A DNA stretch of 64,000 nt from Oscillospiraceae bacterium (GCA_015065845.1 SVPQ01000003.1:1-64000); one strand, 5' to 3'. Counted from the first letter of the stretch, positions 45,234 through 55,879 are shown. Notes: a model not told the origin generated them from the letters alone. Made by a program: numbers and translations.

Positions 45234-46616
45234 TTAAAACTCAATTTTCTCTTCAATATACTTAACTAAATCTGCTATAGGAATTCTTACTTGTTCCATA
45301 GTATCTCTGTCGCGGACTGTTACGCAGTTATCCTCTTCACTTTCGAAGTCGTAAGTAATGCAGTAAGGTGTACCGATTTCGTCCTGACGGCGATATCTTT
45401 TACCAATTGAACCTGCATCGTCAAATTCAACATTGAATTTCTTAGAAAGAGTGCTGAATACTTCAGTTGCTTTTTCGTTTAATTTCTTTGAAAGCGGAAG
45501 CACTGCACATTTGAATGGTGCAAGAGTCGGGTGAAGTCTTAAAACAACACGGGTGTCATTCTTTTCTGCGTCAACAACCTCTTCATCATAAGCCTCAGTA
45601 AGAATTGCTAAGAAGAGTCTTTCAACACCTAAAGATGGCTCGATAACATAAGGAATGTATCTTTCATTTGTTTCAGGGTCGAAGTAGTCAAGGCTCTTGC
45701 CTGATGTATTTATATGTTGAGTTAAGTCGTAGTCCGTTCTGTCTGCAACACCCCAGAGCTCACCCCAACCGAATGGGAATAAATACTCGAAGTCTGTTGT
45801 TGCTTTTGAGTAGAAGCAAAGCTCTTCCTTATCGTGGTCACGAAGACGAAGATTTTCTGCTTTGATGTTTAATGAATAAAGCCAGTCACGGCAGAAGCCA
45901 CGCCAATATTCAAACCACTCTAAATCTGTACCAGGCTTGCAGAAGAATTCGAGTTCCATCTGCTCAAATTCACGAACACGGAAAATGAAGTTACCTGGTG
46001 TAATTTCGTTACGGAATGACTTACCAATCTGTGCAACACCGAATGGCACTTTTTTTCTTGTAGTTCTCTGAATATTTGCAAAGTTAACAAAAATACCCTG
46101 TGCAGTTTCAGGTCTTAAATAAAGCTCGTTTTTGCTGTCCTCTGTAACACCCTGGAATGTTTTGAACATAAGGTTAAACTGACGGATGTCTGTAAAGTTG
46201 TGCTTACCGCAGTCAGGACAAGGAATTGCTTTTTCTTTAATGTAATCCATCATTTGTTCATTTGACCAGCCTGCAACAACAGTACCGTCAAAATCTTCAA
46301 TTAAATTATCTGCTCTGTGACGGGTTTTACATTCACGACAGTCCATCAATGGGTCAGAGAAACCACCAAGGTGACCGGAAGCAACCCAAGTCTGCGGATT
46401 CATAAGAATTGCACTGTCAAGACCTACATTGTATGGATTTTCCTGAATGAACTTTTTTCTCCACGCATTTTTAATATTGTTTTTAAGTTCAACACCTAAA
46501 GGACCGTAATCCCATGTATTTGCAAGTCCGCCATAAATTTCACTGCCTGCATACACAAAACCTCTGCCCTTACAAAGAGCAACGAGTTTTTCCATAGATT
46601 TTTCTGTGTTATTCAT
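45234..46616 (-). CDS. glyS: Glycyl-tRNA synthetase, alpha2 type
   Basis: The 460 residues show the class II motifs of the eukaryote-like dimeric Gly[27 protein letters not shown] at the start, [34 protein letters not shown] and a C-terminal anticodon-binding domain. A CRECKTRH and CPDCGKHN zinc-finger-like insert lies near residues 93-145. It charges tRNA-Gly. It is downstream of the two ABC transporter genes (36-bp gap) and has no T-box leader. Confidence 0.96.
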   Translation of the reverse strand: MNNTEKSMEKLVALCKGRGFVYAGSEIYGGLANTWDYGPLGVELKNNIKNAWRKKFIQENPYNVGLDSAILMNPQTWVASGHLGGFSDPLMDCRECKTRHRADNLIEDFDGTVVAGWSNEQMMDYIKEKAIPCPDCGKHNFTDIRQFNLMFKTFQGVTEDSKNELYLRPETAQGIFVNFANIQRTTRKKVPFGVAQIGKSFRNEITPGNFIFRVREFEQMELEFFCKPGTDLEWFEYWRGFCRDWLYSLNIKAENLRLRDHDKEELCFYSKATTDFEYLFPFGWGELWGVADRTDYDLTQHINTSGKSLDYFDPETNERYIPYVIEPSLGVERLFLAILTEAYDEEVVDAEKNDTRVVLRLHPTLAPFKCAVLPLSKKLNEKATEVFSTLSKKFNVEFDDAGSIGKRYRRQDEIGTPYCITYDFESEEDNCVTVRDRDTMEQVRIPIADLVKYIEEKIEF

Positions 46617-46651
46617 TTCTATCTATCCTTTCAAAAAAGAATTAAATTACA

Positions 46652-48604
46652 TTAATAGTCAGTCGAAAGTGTTTCGGTTGTTTCAACTAAATCACCAAAA
46701 CCACTTTTGTACATAGCGTAATAAAGTCCGCGTTTTTTAAGTAACTCTTCGTGAGTACCGCGTTCTCTTATTGTACCATTATCTATAAACAGAATTTCGT
46801 CTGCTTTTCGGATTGTAGAAAGTCTGTGAGCAACAACAAAGTTCGTTCTGCCTTTCATAACTTCATTCATACCCTTTTGCACAAGGATTTCTGTTCTTGT
46901 ATCAACAGAAGAAGTTGCTTCGTCAAGTATGAGTACAGACGGATTTTTCAAAAATGCTCTTGCAATGGTAATAAGTTGCTTCTGACCGCCAGAAAGATTT
47001 TCACCATTCTCTGTAATTCTTGTGTTATATGTGTCAGGAAGTAACTTTATAAATTCCTCTGCACCCGAAAGTTTACATGCCTCATAAATTTCTTCATCAG
47101 TTGCATCAAGTTTACCATAACGGATGTTATCCATTATAGTACCGTCAAAAAGCCATGTTTCCTGTAAAACCATTCCGTAAAGTTTTCTTAAATCATCGCG
47201 TTTTACAGTTCTTATATCCTTACCATCAATAGTAATTTTACCGCCTGTAACATCATAAAAACGCATCAAAAGATTTACAAAAGTCGTTTTACCTGCACCG
47301 GTAGGACCTACGAGTGCCACAAGACTGCCCTTTTTAACTGTTAAATCAAGATTTTCCATTAAAGGCTTGTCTTCTGAATAAGAGAATGAGACATTCTCGA
47401 ATTTAATACTGTCATTAAATGTCAGTTTTTCACTTGTCGGTGCGTCAATTTCGCTTTCTTCGTCAAAAAGTTTAAATACTCTTTCTGCAGATGCCATACA
47501 CGACTGAATTGTATTTGCAATCTGTGCGAGAGTTGACATTGGTGAAGTAAAAAGTTTTGAGTAAGTAATAAATGTAAGAATACCGCCGATTGAAAAAGCA
47601 GTACCCATATCATAAATTACTGTACCACCAACTGAAAATACACCATTATTTACTATTAAATAACCGCCGATAATTGCAACTAAAATATAGCCGACATTAT
47701 CCATTAAGTTTATAAACGGACCTATTGTACCTGAAATAAACTGTGCTTTACTGCTTACTTCAACAAGTTCGTCATTTATATCATTGAATTCATCTTCTGC
47801 AAGTTGTTCCTGCCCGAAGATTTTTACAATTTTATGCCCTGTGTAAATTTCTTCAACATGACCGTTGAGTTCACCGGTTCTGTCCCATTGCTTTTTAAAG
47901 AGTTTTCTTGAAACGGAGAGCACTTTTAAAGCAATTATTGCAGTAAAAGGTACAAGCAAAACTATAAACAATGTTAAAAACCAGTTTGTAATTACCATCA
48001 TAACAAACACACCGACAATTGTAATTACAGAAGATACTATTGAAATCAAATTATGCTGAAGTGTGTTGCTTATATTATCAACATCGTTCATTATACGGCT
48101 TAAAATATCACCTTTTGAGTTACTGTCGTAATATTTAAGTGGTAATACTGAAAGTTTTTCGTTAATTTTTTCTCGTAAATTTCTTACAACTCTTGCAGTT
48201 ACACCCGCCATTACATATTGCTGAATGAATGAAAATACTGCCATTCCACCATAAATAATAACAAGTGCTTTTATACAAGGCAGTAGTGCTTCAGGTGAAA
48301 TAACTCCACCATTTAATTTTACTGCAACCTGCTCGTTAAGTAAATCAAGAGCCTGTCCTATATAATCGGGCCCGAGCACACTGAAAACTGAAGAAATTAT
48401 ACAAGTAATTACAACAATTATAAATGCTGTTTTTTGTTCCCAGACATAACCCGCAAGACGCTTTGCACTCGTTTTAAAAGACTCTGCCTTTTCTTCCCCT
48501 TCGTGAATTTCACGGTATGAAGAATAACGCATTTTTCGTGTAGCGCGTCTTCTTTCGAGGCGTTCTAATCTTTTTGCATCTAAAACAGGAGTTTGTTTTT
48601 TCAT
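46652..48604 (-). CDS. ABC exporter, second half of heterodimer
   Basis: The 650 residues have an N-terminal arginine-rich extension, six membrane helices (about 55-375) and an ATPase with GPTGAGKTTF, LSGGQKQ and LILDEATSSVD (complete catalytic site). It overlaps the upstream ABC gene by 4 bp, so the two make a heterodimeric exporter of the BmrCD/TM287-288 type. In that arrangement this half would carry the fully active site. Function could be multidrug or lipid export. Confidence 0.9.
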   Translation of the reverse strand: MKKQTPVLDAKRLERLERRRATRKMRYSSYREIHEGEEKAESFKTSAKRLAGYVWEQKTAFIIVVITCIISSVFSVLGPDYIGQALDLLNEQVAVKLNGGVISPEALLPCIKALVIIYGGMAVFSFIQQYVMAGVTARVVRNLREKINEKLSVLPLKYYDSNSKGDILSRIMNDVDNISNTLQHNLISIVSSVITIVGVFVMMVITNWFLTLFIVLLVPFTAIIALKVLSVSRKLFKKQWDRTGELNGHVEEIYTGHKIVKIFGQEQLAEDEFNDINDELVEVSSKAQFISGTIGPFINLMDNVGYILVAIIGGYLIVNNGVFSVGGTVIYDMGTAFSIGGILTFITYSKLFTSPMSTLAQIANTIQSCMASAERVFKLFDEESEIDAPTSEKLTFNDSIKFENVSFSYSEDKPLMENLDLTVKKGSLVALVGPTGAGKTTFVNLLMRFYDVTGGKITIDGKDIRTVKRDDLRKLYGMVLQETWLFDGTIMDNIRYGKLDATDEEIYEACKLSGAEEFIKLLPDTYNTRITENGENLSGGQKQLITIARAFLKNPSVLILDEATSSVDTRTEILVQKGMNEVMKGRTNFVVAHRLSTIRKADEILFIDNGTIRERGTHEELLKKRGLYYAMYKSGFGDLVETTETLSTDY

Positions 48605-50358
48605 TCGTCACCCACCCCCGTCTTCTCAAGTTGTGAGTCTGCCATTTCTTTATAAGCTACACAATTTTCTAAAAGTTCTTTGTGGGTACCGCTTCCTACA
48701 ATACTGCCATTTTCAAGAACAATAATATTATCGGCATCTATTATAGTACCAACTCTTTGTGCAACAATAATTATTGCGGAGTCTGTAAGGACAGTTTTTA
48801 ATTTCGCTCTTAATTTGCTGTCTGTAATAAAATCGAGTGCAGAGAAACTGTCATCAAACATATAGAATTCTGCTTTTTTCACTATTGCTCTTGCAATACA
48901 CAGTCTTTGTCTCTGACCACCGGAAAGGTTTGTACCATTCTGCGAAACCATACTTTCTAATTTCTGAGGTAATTTCTCGACAAAATCACGGGATTGTGCA
49001 ATTTCAAGTGCTTCCCATAATTCTTCATCAGTAGCGTCTTCATTACCATATCTTAAATTATCTGCAACAGTACCACTGAATAAAAATGCGTGTTGTGGAA
49101 TATAGCCCATTTTTTCATAAATTGAGGCAAAATCCATTTCCCTTACATCAACACCATCAATTAACACTGCACCGTCTGTAACATCATAGAAGCGTGGAAT
49201 TAAATTAAGAACTGTACTTTTACCACTGCCTGTGCTACCGATAATAGCAGTAGTTTTACCTTTTTCTGCAACGAAACTCACACCGTCCAGTGCTCTTTTT
49301 AAATTACCATCTTCATCTTTATAGTCAAAAACAACTTTTTTGAATTCGATTGTACCATCATTTTCTTCGTGAGTTGTTTTTTCTCTTATTGTCATTTTTA
49401 ATTCGTGGTCTAAAATTTCATTTATTCTGTTAGCAGAAATTTTACCACGAGGAATCATAACAAACATGGCGGCAACAGATGCCAGGGCGGCAACTATAAA
49501 CACAAGATAAATTATAAAACCTTGTAAATCGCCTATTGTGTTTGCTATTTCCTCAGGGTCTGTAAGTTTATTTACCTGGTCATAACCTACAATAATAAGT
49601 ATTGCTATAATCATAAATATAAGTAGAGTGGCAACAGGCAAAAGCCCTGCAAAAATTCTTGAAACCTTTAAGTTAAGACCAGTTAAATCATCATTCGCTT
49701 TTTTAAAGCGTCTTTCTTCATATTCCGTTCTGTTAAATGCTCTTATAACTCTTACACCATTGAGTTTTTCTCTTGTTACAAGGTTAAGTGTGTCAACACC
49801 TTTTTGTATTTTACTGAAAAACGGAACAACAGTTTTTGCAATTACAAGTGCAATTACCGCTATAACAGGACAAACAATTAAAAGCACAAGTGAAAGTCCC
49901 GGATCCATAACGATTGCCATTACAGTACCGCCAATTAGCATAATCGGCACAGAAATTATACTTCTTAAAAGCGCAATAAGCAATTCGCCTATTTGTCTTA
50001 TATCGTTTGTTGTTCTTGTAATAAGTGATGGAATACCAATTTCGTCAATATCCCCTTGTGAGAATGTCTGTACTTTAGAAAATACCATTTTTCTTAAATC
50101 GCCTGTAAAAAGGGCTGAAACTTTACTTGAACAGTAACTGTTGGCAATTGATATAAACATTGCAACAGTACAAAGAGCAATCATCACAATACCAATATTT
50201 TTTATGTAGTTCAAATCGCCTTTTGTAATTCCATTATTTATAAGCATTGACATCATAAGAGGAAAACCTAATGTCATAACATTGCTTATAGCCGCAAGAA
50301 TAACTGTAAAGATTGCGAATCTTTTATGAGGTTTTAAATATTTAAAAAGTTTCATCAT
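48601..50358 (-). CDS. ABC exporter, first half of heterodimer
   Basis: The ATG at 50358 follows GAAAGGA; the next codon is another ATG. The 585 residues have six membrane helices and an ATPase with GSTGSGKST and LSGGQRQR, but the Walker B segment reads YMFDDSFSALD, with Asp in place of the catalytic Glu. That degenerate site is what one expects for the non-catalytic half of a heterodimeric exporter. Overlaps its partner by 4 bp. Confidence 0.9.
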   Translation of the reverse strand: MMKLFKYLKPHKRFAIFTVILAAISNVMTLGFPLMMSMLINNGITKGDLNYIKNIGIVMIALCTVAMFISIANSYCSSKVSALFTGDLRKMVFSKVQTFSQGDIDEIGIPSLITRTTNDIRQIGELLIALLRSIISVPIMLIGGTVMAIVMDPGLSLVLLIVCPVIAVIALVIAKTVVPFFSKIQKGVDTLNLVTREKLNGVRVIRAFNRTEYEERRFKKANDDLTGLNLKVSRIFAGLLPVATLLIFMIIAILIIVGYDQVNKLTDPEEIANTIGDLQGFIIYLVFIVAALASVAAMFVMIPRGKISANRINEILDHELKMTIREKTTHEENDGTIEFKKVVFDYKDEDGNLKRALDGVSFVAEKGKTTAIIGSTGSGKSTVLNLIPRFYDVTDGAVLIDGVDVREMDFASIYEKMGYIPQHAFLFSGTVADNLRYGNEDATDEELWEALEIAQSRDFVEKLPQKLESMVSQNGTNLSGGQRQRLCIARAIVKKAEFYMFDDSFSALDFITDSKLRAKLKTVLTDSAIIIVAQRVGTIIDADNIIVLENGSIVGSGTHKELLENCVAYKEMADSQLEKTGVGDE

Positions 50359-50463
50359 AAAAAACTCACATCCTTTCATAAATTCTTAAAATCTCATAGA
50401 TATACATTTTAATTATAACACAAATGCATATCTGATAGCAACAGTTTTTACCAACAAAAATAA

Positions 50464-50488
50464 CTGCTACAAGAAAAACTTGTAGCAG
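50464..50488 (-). terminator. Terminator of the CHAP/C-type-lectin gene
   Basis: A perfect 10-bp stem CTGCTACAAG/CTTGTAGCAG with a 5-nt loop, then TTATTTTTG on the minus strand, 16 bp past the stop codon. Confidence 0.8.
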
Positions 50489-50503
50489 TAGCATTATTTA
50501 TAA

Positions 50504-52138
50504 TTATTTTGACCAGATTGCATAAAGAGTTACATTTTCACTGAGAGTGATTTTGTCCCCTGATTTGATTTCTGCTTTTTCTGAGTCTTTATTTTCAGAC
50601 CAACCAAGGAATTTTGCACCTTTTAATGTTGGTTGTGTGTCACTGATTACAATTTTTGCACCTGATTCACCAATTTGCTCGTTTGGTGTATTTAAACCAC
50701 CATTTGCATCAAAAGTAACTGTGCATTTTTCTGTTTCATCGTATTCAACAATAAAGCCTGTTAAAGTCTTTGCTTCAAAAATACCTGCAACAGACCATTT
50801 TGCTGAGTTATCGTTAAGCATTACAGCGTAGTTTTCTTTACCATTGTTGAATTTCACTTTACTCTGATAATTACTGTAATCTATTGAAGTAACCTCACGC
50901 TTTGTTCCATTTACACCTAAATAATACTGCGCGCTTTGTTTAAGAAGAAGTGAAACAAGCTGATTTTCAGAAGCAGTTTCAATTTCTGCTAACTTACCGC
51001 CCTTTGCTTTTGCAAATGCAGTTGCCTGTTCATAAGTTAAAGAACTGTCATAAATTTCATATCTGCTACCGCCGAAAGATGCAGTATTAGCAGGAATCAT
51101 TTTATCAATCTGAATTTCACATATAAAACCAGTCTGACGCTTATCACTTACAGTTTCTTGCCATGTACCATCAGCATTTACAATAACTGCAGTAAAATTG
51201 CTGCGTGGAGCACCAGTTAAATTGGTGTAATCATATTCTTCACCACTGCTCCAGAGATAAGTGCCGTTTTCTTCGTCAGATAAACCAATATAGTATTTAT
51301 CATAAGAACCATTTTCAATAATTTCGTTTACTATAGTCTGTTCTTCTTCGCTTGTAATTGATACAAGGTGTCCACCCATAAGTTTGCATACAGATTCTGC
51401 TTCATTGTATGGGAGTGACATATCAAAAAGTGCGTAAATGCTATTTTCTGTTGTTTTAATAGCATCTGCTCTGCTTATATCTGAAACTTTGGCAGAACGA
51501 TCCTGATAATTAGGACGGGCAATATAATTGATACGAGCGTGGTTGTGAGCTGAGTAACCTGTTGATACAGGGTAAGTTATTGCTCTTACCGCGTCTGACA
51601 TATTACCTTCTACTGTATAAATATATTGGTCATCTACATCTACGATAAGACCAACATGGTCAATACAACCAAAACTACCTGAGCAAGTGCAACTGAAAAG
51701 AAGGTCACCTGCTTCAACCGGTTTTGTGCCAAATTTAAAACAATCAGCACCAACTGATGGAAGTGTTGAATAATAGGCACTGCCTACACCCGCTAATTTG
51801 GGGAAAACAGATGTTGGTACACCTGCAACATACGCACACCATGAAACGAAAACATTGCACCAGTAGCTTTGTCTGCCGTACCATCTGCCATATTCTGTGT
51901 AGTTGTTACCGCTTTCGTGATAACCAACTTGTGTTTTTGCTATATTACAAATATCTTTTACCTGGTCACCAGTGAGTTCAACCTCACAAAGTGCCTTGTA
52001 GTAGCTGCTGCTCATATAAGATGAGGAGGCGCTGTATTCAACATTTTTAGCAGCCGCGTTTACGCTGAACATAGGAACTACTGCAAGAACCGCAATGAGT
52101 ACTACTGCTATGGCGCTTTTAATTCTGCTTTTAATCAT
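50504..52138 (-). CDS. Secreted CHAP amidase with two C-type-lectin domains and an InlB repeat
   Basis: The ATG at 52138 fits a GAAAGGC ribosome site and starts a signal peptide (1-30); an in-frame extension lies upstream. The 544 residues contain a CHAP amidase/peptidase (about 60-210, C94 in WCNVFV and H161 in DHVGLI), C-type-lectin domains at about 232-343 and 357-466 and an InlB-B repeat (472-544, FDANGG and FLGWSE). CHAP cuts peptidoglycan amide bonds; the lectin folds probably bind wall or host glycan. A hairpin terminator follows. Confidence 0.9.
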   Translation of the reverse strand: MIKSRIKSAIAVVLIAVLAVVPMFSVNAAAKNVEYSASSSYMSSSYYKALCEVELTGDQVKDICNIAKTQVGYHESGNNYTEYGRWYGRQSYWCNVFVSWCAYVAGVPTSVFPKLAGVGSAYYSTLPSVGADCFKFGTKPVEAGDLLFSCTCSGSFGCIDHVGLIVDVDDQYIYTVEGNMSDAVRAITYPVSTGYSAHNHARINYIARPNYQDRSAKVSDISRADAIKTTENSIYALFDMSLPYNEAESVCKLMGGHLVSITSEEEQTIVNEIIENGSYDKYYIGLSDEENGTYLWSSGEEYDYTNLTGAPRSNFTAVIVNADGTWQETVSDKRQTGFICEIQIDKMIPANTASFGGSRYEIYDSSLTYEQATAFAKAKGGKLAEIETASENQLVSLLLKQSAQYYLGVNGTKREVTSIDYSNYQSKVKFNNGKENYAVMLNDNSAKWSVAGIFEAKTLTGFIVEYDETEKCTVTFDANGGLNTPNEQIGESGAKIVISDTQPTLKGAKFLGWSENKDSEKAEIKSGDKITLSENVTLYAIWSK

Positions 52139-52256
52139 AGAATAATTTTGCCTTTCATAATTTTGAGTATTTGCTTCATCAATATTTATTTCAAATTTAT
52201 TGCAAATTATTACAAAACTGTAACAATTCCCGCGAACAGTTGACATTGTAACATAT

Positions 52257-52302
52257 AAAAAGGTCTTTTACAATGCACAAGTTGCACTATAAAAGACCTT
52301 TG
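52257..52302 (-). terminator. Long hairpin terminator after the acyltransferase gene
   Basis: AAAGGTCTTTTA pairs with TAAAAGACCTTT around a smaller TGCA/TGCA stem. A T-run follows on the minus strand. It lies about 130 bp past the acyltransferase stop. No other gene is in 52139-52434. Confidence 0.7.
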
Positions 52303-52434
52303 TTTTGTTATAATTTGCATAAAACTATACAAAAAATTAAGAATTTGACACAATTTCCGTTACATTTTGAAATTTTTGGTGTAATTATTTTTTGTAAAAT
52401 CGACACTTATTTTGTAAAACTATGTCGCTTTTTG

Positions 52435-53352
52435 TCAGTTTATAATTTTTTCACCATCAAAAACTATTACACCAACACCGCCACCGGTTGCGTTACCATC
52501 ACAAAGCCATTTTTTATATGCTTTCTTTAAAGATGTATCTTCCGGCAATTCGTTCACTGGTACATTTTCATATTTACCGAATATACGCCATAAATCTCCA
52601 TTTGTTTCACTAATATATCCATCGTAAATATAAAAATCATTCATAAACTTTAAAATATTTGAATTTTCAGGCAAAAATTCATAATGCTTATTATAAAGTA
52701 ACCAGGAGTGACACACAAAAACTATTTTACCATTTTTTACAAATGGTGTATCTTTAAAAAACTCGAATGCTTTTTTATAAGAGTTCATTCTCACATCATC
52801 GGTAAGTGGCACACCTGATGACGGAATATGTAAAAACAATACTTTTGTACCTTTTTTTATTTTTACACCATTTGGTGTTATTATTTCACGGTCAGTGTCA
52901 GTAAATTCATACTGAAAACGACCTAAGGCAAAACGCTCTAATCTGTAAAAACCCTCAAACCAATGTGGCACGAATGTACCATTGTAACCTTTACAATCTA
53001 TACATTCTATAAGTTTATATTTTAAATCTTTGATTGTATCATAAAAAATCTCTTCGGAAATTTTTTGTTTTAAATACCTTTTATAAAGAGTTTCTGCAGA
53101 CAACAACAAAAAGACAAACTGCAAAGTATTTTCATCTACTGAATATTTCTTTGCAAGAACTGCAAGTTTTTCTAAAAAGCGTCTGATATCATGTGCTTTA
53201 GGGAACATAAAACGCATAATAAGTTTGTCTACTTCTCTTCCGAACTGCAAATCTTCATCAAGTCTTTTTACAAGGCTTGTAAACTCCTCTTTTGCACTTT
53301 CAGGAATTTCTATTTTTTCAACAAGTTTTTTATAAAATTCAGAATAATGCAT
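52435..53352 (-). CDS. Acyltransferase-domain protein (NAT_N/GNAT_C-like)
   Basis: The 305 residues have an all-helical N-terminal half and a C-terminal half with LGRFQYEF, the VLFLHIPSSG strand-turn, SYKKAFEFF, VCHSWLL and NILKFMNDF, which match the two-part acyltransferase family described as NAT_N plus GNAT_C. The acceptor is unknown. It overlaps the stop of yhbY by one base, the last gene of the recA-led transcript. Confidence 0.75.
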   Translation of the reverse strand: MHYSEFYKKLVEKIEIPESAKEEFTSLVKRLDEDLQFGREVDKLIMRFMFPKAHDIRRFLEKLAVLAKKYSVDENTLQFVFLLLSAETLYKRYLKQKISEEIFYDTIKDLKYKLIECIDCKGYNGTFVPHWFEGFYRLERFALGRFQYEFTDTDREIITPNGVKIKKGTKVLFLHIPSSGVPLTDDVRMNSYKKAFEFFKDTPFVKNGKIVFVCHSWLLYNKHYEFLPENSNILKFMNDFYIYDGYISETNGDLWRIFGKYENVPVNELPEDTSLKKAYKKWLCDGNATGGGVGVIVFDGEKIIN

Positions 53353-53729
53353 TATTGAACACCATACTTTTTCTTTTTGCGTTCAGTTCTTCTTTTAATT
53401 GCTTCTTTTTCTGCCTTTTCTTTAGCTCTCTTTTTCTTTTCTGCCGCTCTTTGTCTTAACATTAAGTTAATTCTGAAAAGCACTATTGTACCACCAACAA
53501 CCTGAACAACATCACATTTTGTTGCTTCTGAGATTTTAGAAGCGATTTCTTTTGGCGTTTCCGGTGATGTTTCAAGATGAACTTTAACTTTGAAAAGTTC
53601 GCGTGTATTAAAGGTATCTTCTATCTGAGCAATTACAGAGTCTGTAACGCCCTCTTTACCGATTTGAAAAATAGGGTCTAATCCATTTGCTTCTGCTCGT
53701 AATTGAGCACGCTGTTTGCTATTTAACAT
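53352..53729 (-). CDS. yhbY: YhbY-family RNA-binding protein
   Basis: Residues 1-95 form the CRM domain (LNSKQRAQLRAEAN, FQIGKEGVTDSVI and VVQVVGGTIVLFR), which binds pre-50S ribosomal particles. The remaining 30 residues are a very basic tail (RAAEKKKRAKEK and RRTERKKKK) longer than in most homologues. It should act in large-subunit assembly. It starts the yhbY-acyltransferase pair downstream of a repeat. Confidence 0.9.
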   Translation of the reverse strand: MLNSKQRAQLRAEANGLDPIFQIGKEGVTDSVIAQIEDTFNTRELFKVKVHLETSPETPKEIASKISEATKCDVVQVVGGTIVLFRINLMLRQRAAEKKKRAKEKAEKEAIKRRTERKKKKYGVQ

Positions 53730-53750
53730 AATATTAACTCCGTTAATTTT

Positions 53751-53845
53751 AATTCGGAATGCGTAATTCGGAATTATCGGAACTGCGTTAGCATTATATA
53801 GAAATGCATAAGTATTCCCTTAATTCTGCACTCTGCATTCTGCAT
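53751..53845. repeat. MITE-like imperfect inverted repeat
   Basis: The arm 53751-53777 contains AATTCGGAAT twice; the other arm (53820-53845) holds CTGCA repeats. The arms are inverted copies at about 15 of 21 positions. It fills the gap between cysS and yhbY. Confidence 0.6.
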
Positions 53846-53848
53846 TTT

Positions 53849-55282
53849 TTAAAGTGACCATTTTGCTCCTTCAGGTGTATCAAGAATTTTTACACCTTTT
53901 GCGGTTAATTCGTCACGGATTCTGTCTGCTTCTGCCCAGTTTTTATTTTTCTTTGCCTCAGCACGAAGAGCTAATTGTGCTTCCACATATTTACTGAACT
54001 CGTCATCTGCTGCAGGAATAGAAGCTTCTTCTTTTTTACTTTCCTTTAATTTTTTCGCTTCATCTAAAAGACTTAAAGATAAAACTCTGTCAAAATCGTT
54101 GAGAAGGAAAAGTTTTGTTTTATCATTTGTTTTAGCTTTTAAAACATCATAAATAACAGTAACGCCTAAAGATGTATTTATATCGTTATCAAGTGCTACT
54201 TTGAATTTTTCTGTTAAATCTTTTACTACATTTTCGTCAACTGATTCATTTTCATCAGCTTTTAAAGTGGCAATTTTTGTGAGCAACTTATTGAATGCAC
54301 CCTGTGCATTGTCAAGATTTTCATAACTGAAAACAAGAGATTTTCTGTAGTGTGACTGAAGACAGAAAAATCTGTATGCTAAAGGATTGTAACCTTTTTC
54401 TTCTAATAATGAAACAGTTAAAAATTCACCGCTTGATTTACTCATTTTACCACTGTTTGTATTAAGATGGAGCACATGGAACCAGTAATTACACCATTTG
54501 TGACCAATATACGCTTCACTTTGTGCAATTTCGTTTGTGTGGTGTGGGAAAGCATTATCAATACCACCACAGTGAATGTCTAAGCGTTCACCTAAATGCT
54601 TTAAGCTGATTGCAGAACATTCTATATGCCAACCAGGATAACCAATACCCCACGGTGAATCCCATTTTAATGCCTGTTCTTCAAACTTTGATTTTGTAAA
54701 CCAGAGAACAAAGTCATTTTTGTTTCTTTTATTGTTATCTTCTTCAACACCGTCACGGACACCAACCATAAGCTCTTCACTGTCGTGCTTGTTGAAAACA
54801 TAGTATTCATCTAATTTTGATGTATCAAAATAAACATTGCCACCTGCAATATAAGCAAAGCCTTTTTCTAAAAGACCTTGTACCATTGTAATGAATTCTT
54901 CAATACAATTTGTTGCAGGTTCTACAACATCAGGCTTTTTAATATTAAGCTTTTCGCAGTCTTTAAAGAATGCATCTGTATAAAACTTTGCTATATCCAT
55001 AACAGTTTTATTTTCTCTTTTTGCACCTTTGACCATTTTATCTTCACCTGTATCTGCATCAGAAGAAAGGTGACCGACATCTGTGATATTCATTACGCGT
55101 TTTACATCGTACCCCGAGTAACGAAGATATTTTTCTAAAACATCTTCCATAATGTAACTGCGAAGGTTACCTATATGAGCAAAGTGATAAACAGTAGGAC
55201 CGCAAGTGTACATATTAACCTTGCCAGGTTCGTTTGTTTTAAAATCTTCTTTTTTGTGTGAAAGTGAATTATAAAGTTGCAT
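53849..55282 (-). CDS. cysS: Cysteinyl-tRNA synthetase
   Basis: The ATG at 55282 follows GGAGGG; an in-frame TTG upstream overlaps that site. The 477 residues show class I motifs HIGN (in FAHIGNLRSYI) and KMSKS, with the Cys/His zinc site (CGPTVY, C in IECSAI and HHTNE). It charges tRNA-Cys. It follows pgsA after 27 bp in the recA-led run. No T-box leader is visible. Confidence 0.97.
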   Translation of the reverse strand: MQLYNSLSHKKEDFKTNEPGKVNMYTCGPTVYHFAHIGNLRSYIMEDVLEKYLRYSGYDVKRVMNITDVGHLSSDADTGEDKMVKGAKRENKTVMDIAKFYTDAFFKDCEKLNIKKPDVVEPATNCIEEFITMVQGLLEKGFAYIAGGNVYFDTSKLDEYYVFNKHDSEELMVGVRDGVEEDNNKRNKNDFVLWFTKSKFEEQALKWDSPWGIGYPGWHIECSAISLKHLGERLDIHCGGIDNAFPHHTNEIAQSEAYIGHKWCNYWFHVLHLNTNSGKMSKSSGEFLTVSLLEEKGYNPLAYRFFCLQSHYRKSLVFSYENLDNAQGAFNKLLTKIATLKADENESVDENVVKDLTEKFKVALDNDINTSLGVTVIYDVLKAKTNDKTKLFLLNDFDRVLSLSLLDEAKKLKESKKEEASIPAADDEFSKYVEAQLALRAEAKKNKNWAEADRIRDELTAKGVKILDTPEGAKWSL

Positions 55283-55309
55283 CTTACCCTCCAAGGCAGT
55301 TAAAATTTA

Positions 55310-55879
55310 TTATTTAGAAAAGTCTATAATTTTAATTGATTGTTTAACATAAATTACACCTGAAATTACACAAAGCACTGCAGTTACCCATAAAAGTGCA
55401 TTTGAAACAATTGTTAACGGGAAACTTTCAGGTAAAATACCACTGTCGTAAAGTTCTGCCATTATCATAATTAAAATTGAAAAAACCATTTGTGAAACAG
55501 TTTTTAATTTGCCATAGAAATTAGCAGGAATGACAACACCTTGTGCAGTTGCTACTAATCTGAATGATGTAATTGTAAACTCTCTTAATAATACTATCAT
55601 AATAATCCAGATATTGCAAAGACCAAACTGCATAAAAGCAAGTAATGCCGCAGTTGTGAGAATTTTATCGGCTACAGGGTCTGCAAGTTGCCCGAATACT
55701 GTAACAATATTATTTTTTCTTGCAATTTTACCATCAAGAAAATCTGTTATTGCACCAATTGCAAAAACAACCAGACCTATTAAGTAATGGTGTGGAATAG
55801 GTGCTAAAAACAACGCAAGAAATATTGGTGTAAGAATAATTCTTACTATTGTCAATTGATTTGGTACATTCATTTTCAT
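55310..55879 (-). CDS. pgsA: CDP-diacylglycerol-glycerol-3-phosphate phosphatidyltransferase
   Basis: The 189 residues contain the CDP-alcohol transferase motif DFLDGKIARKNNIVTVFGQL with the DxxDG..AR..G..xD..D pattern completing at DPVADKI, and about five membrane helices. It makes phosphatidylglycerophosphate for phosphatidylglycerol. The start overlaps the stop of rimO (ATGA). Confidence 0.95.
   Translation of the reverse strand: MKMNVPNQLTIVRIILTPIFLALFLAPIPHHYLIGLVVFAIGAITDFLDGKIARKNNIVTVFGQLADPVADKILTTAALLAFMQFGLCNIWIIMIVLLREFTITSFRLVATAQGVVIPANFYGKLKTVSQMVFSILIMIMAELYDSGILPESFPLTIVSNALLWVTAVLCVISGVIYVKQSIKIIDFSK

Noticed and set aside
45231-46651. T-box riboswitch for glycyl-tRNA synthetase
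   Set aside because: Only 36 bp separate it from the upstream ABC gene, too little for a T-box leader, and no T-box sequence is seen.
55283-55310. T-box leader for cysS
   Set aside because: The gap to pgsA is 27 bp and only holds the ribosome site.
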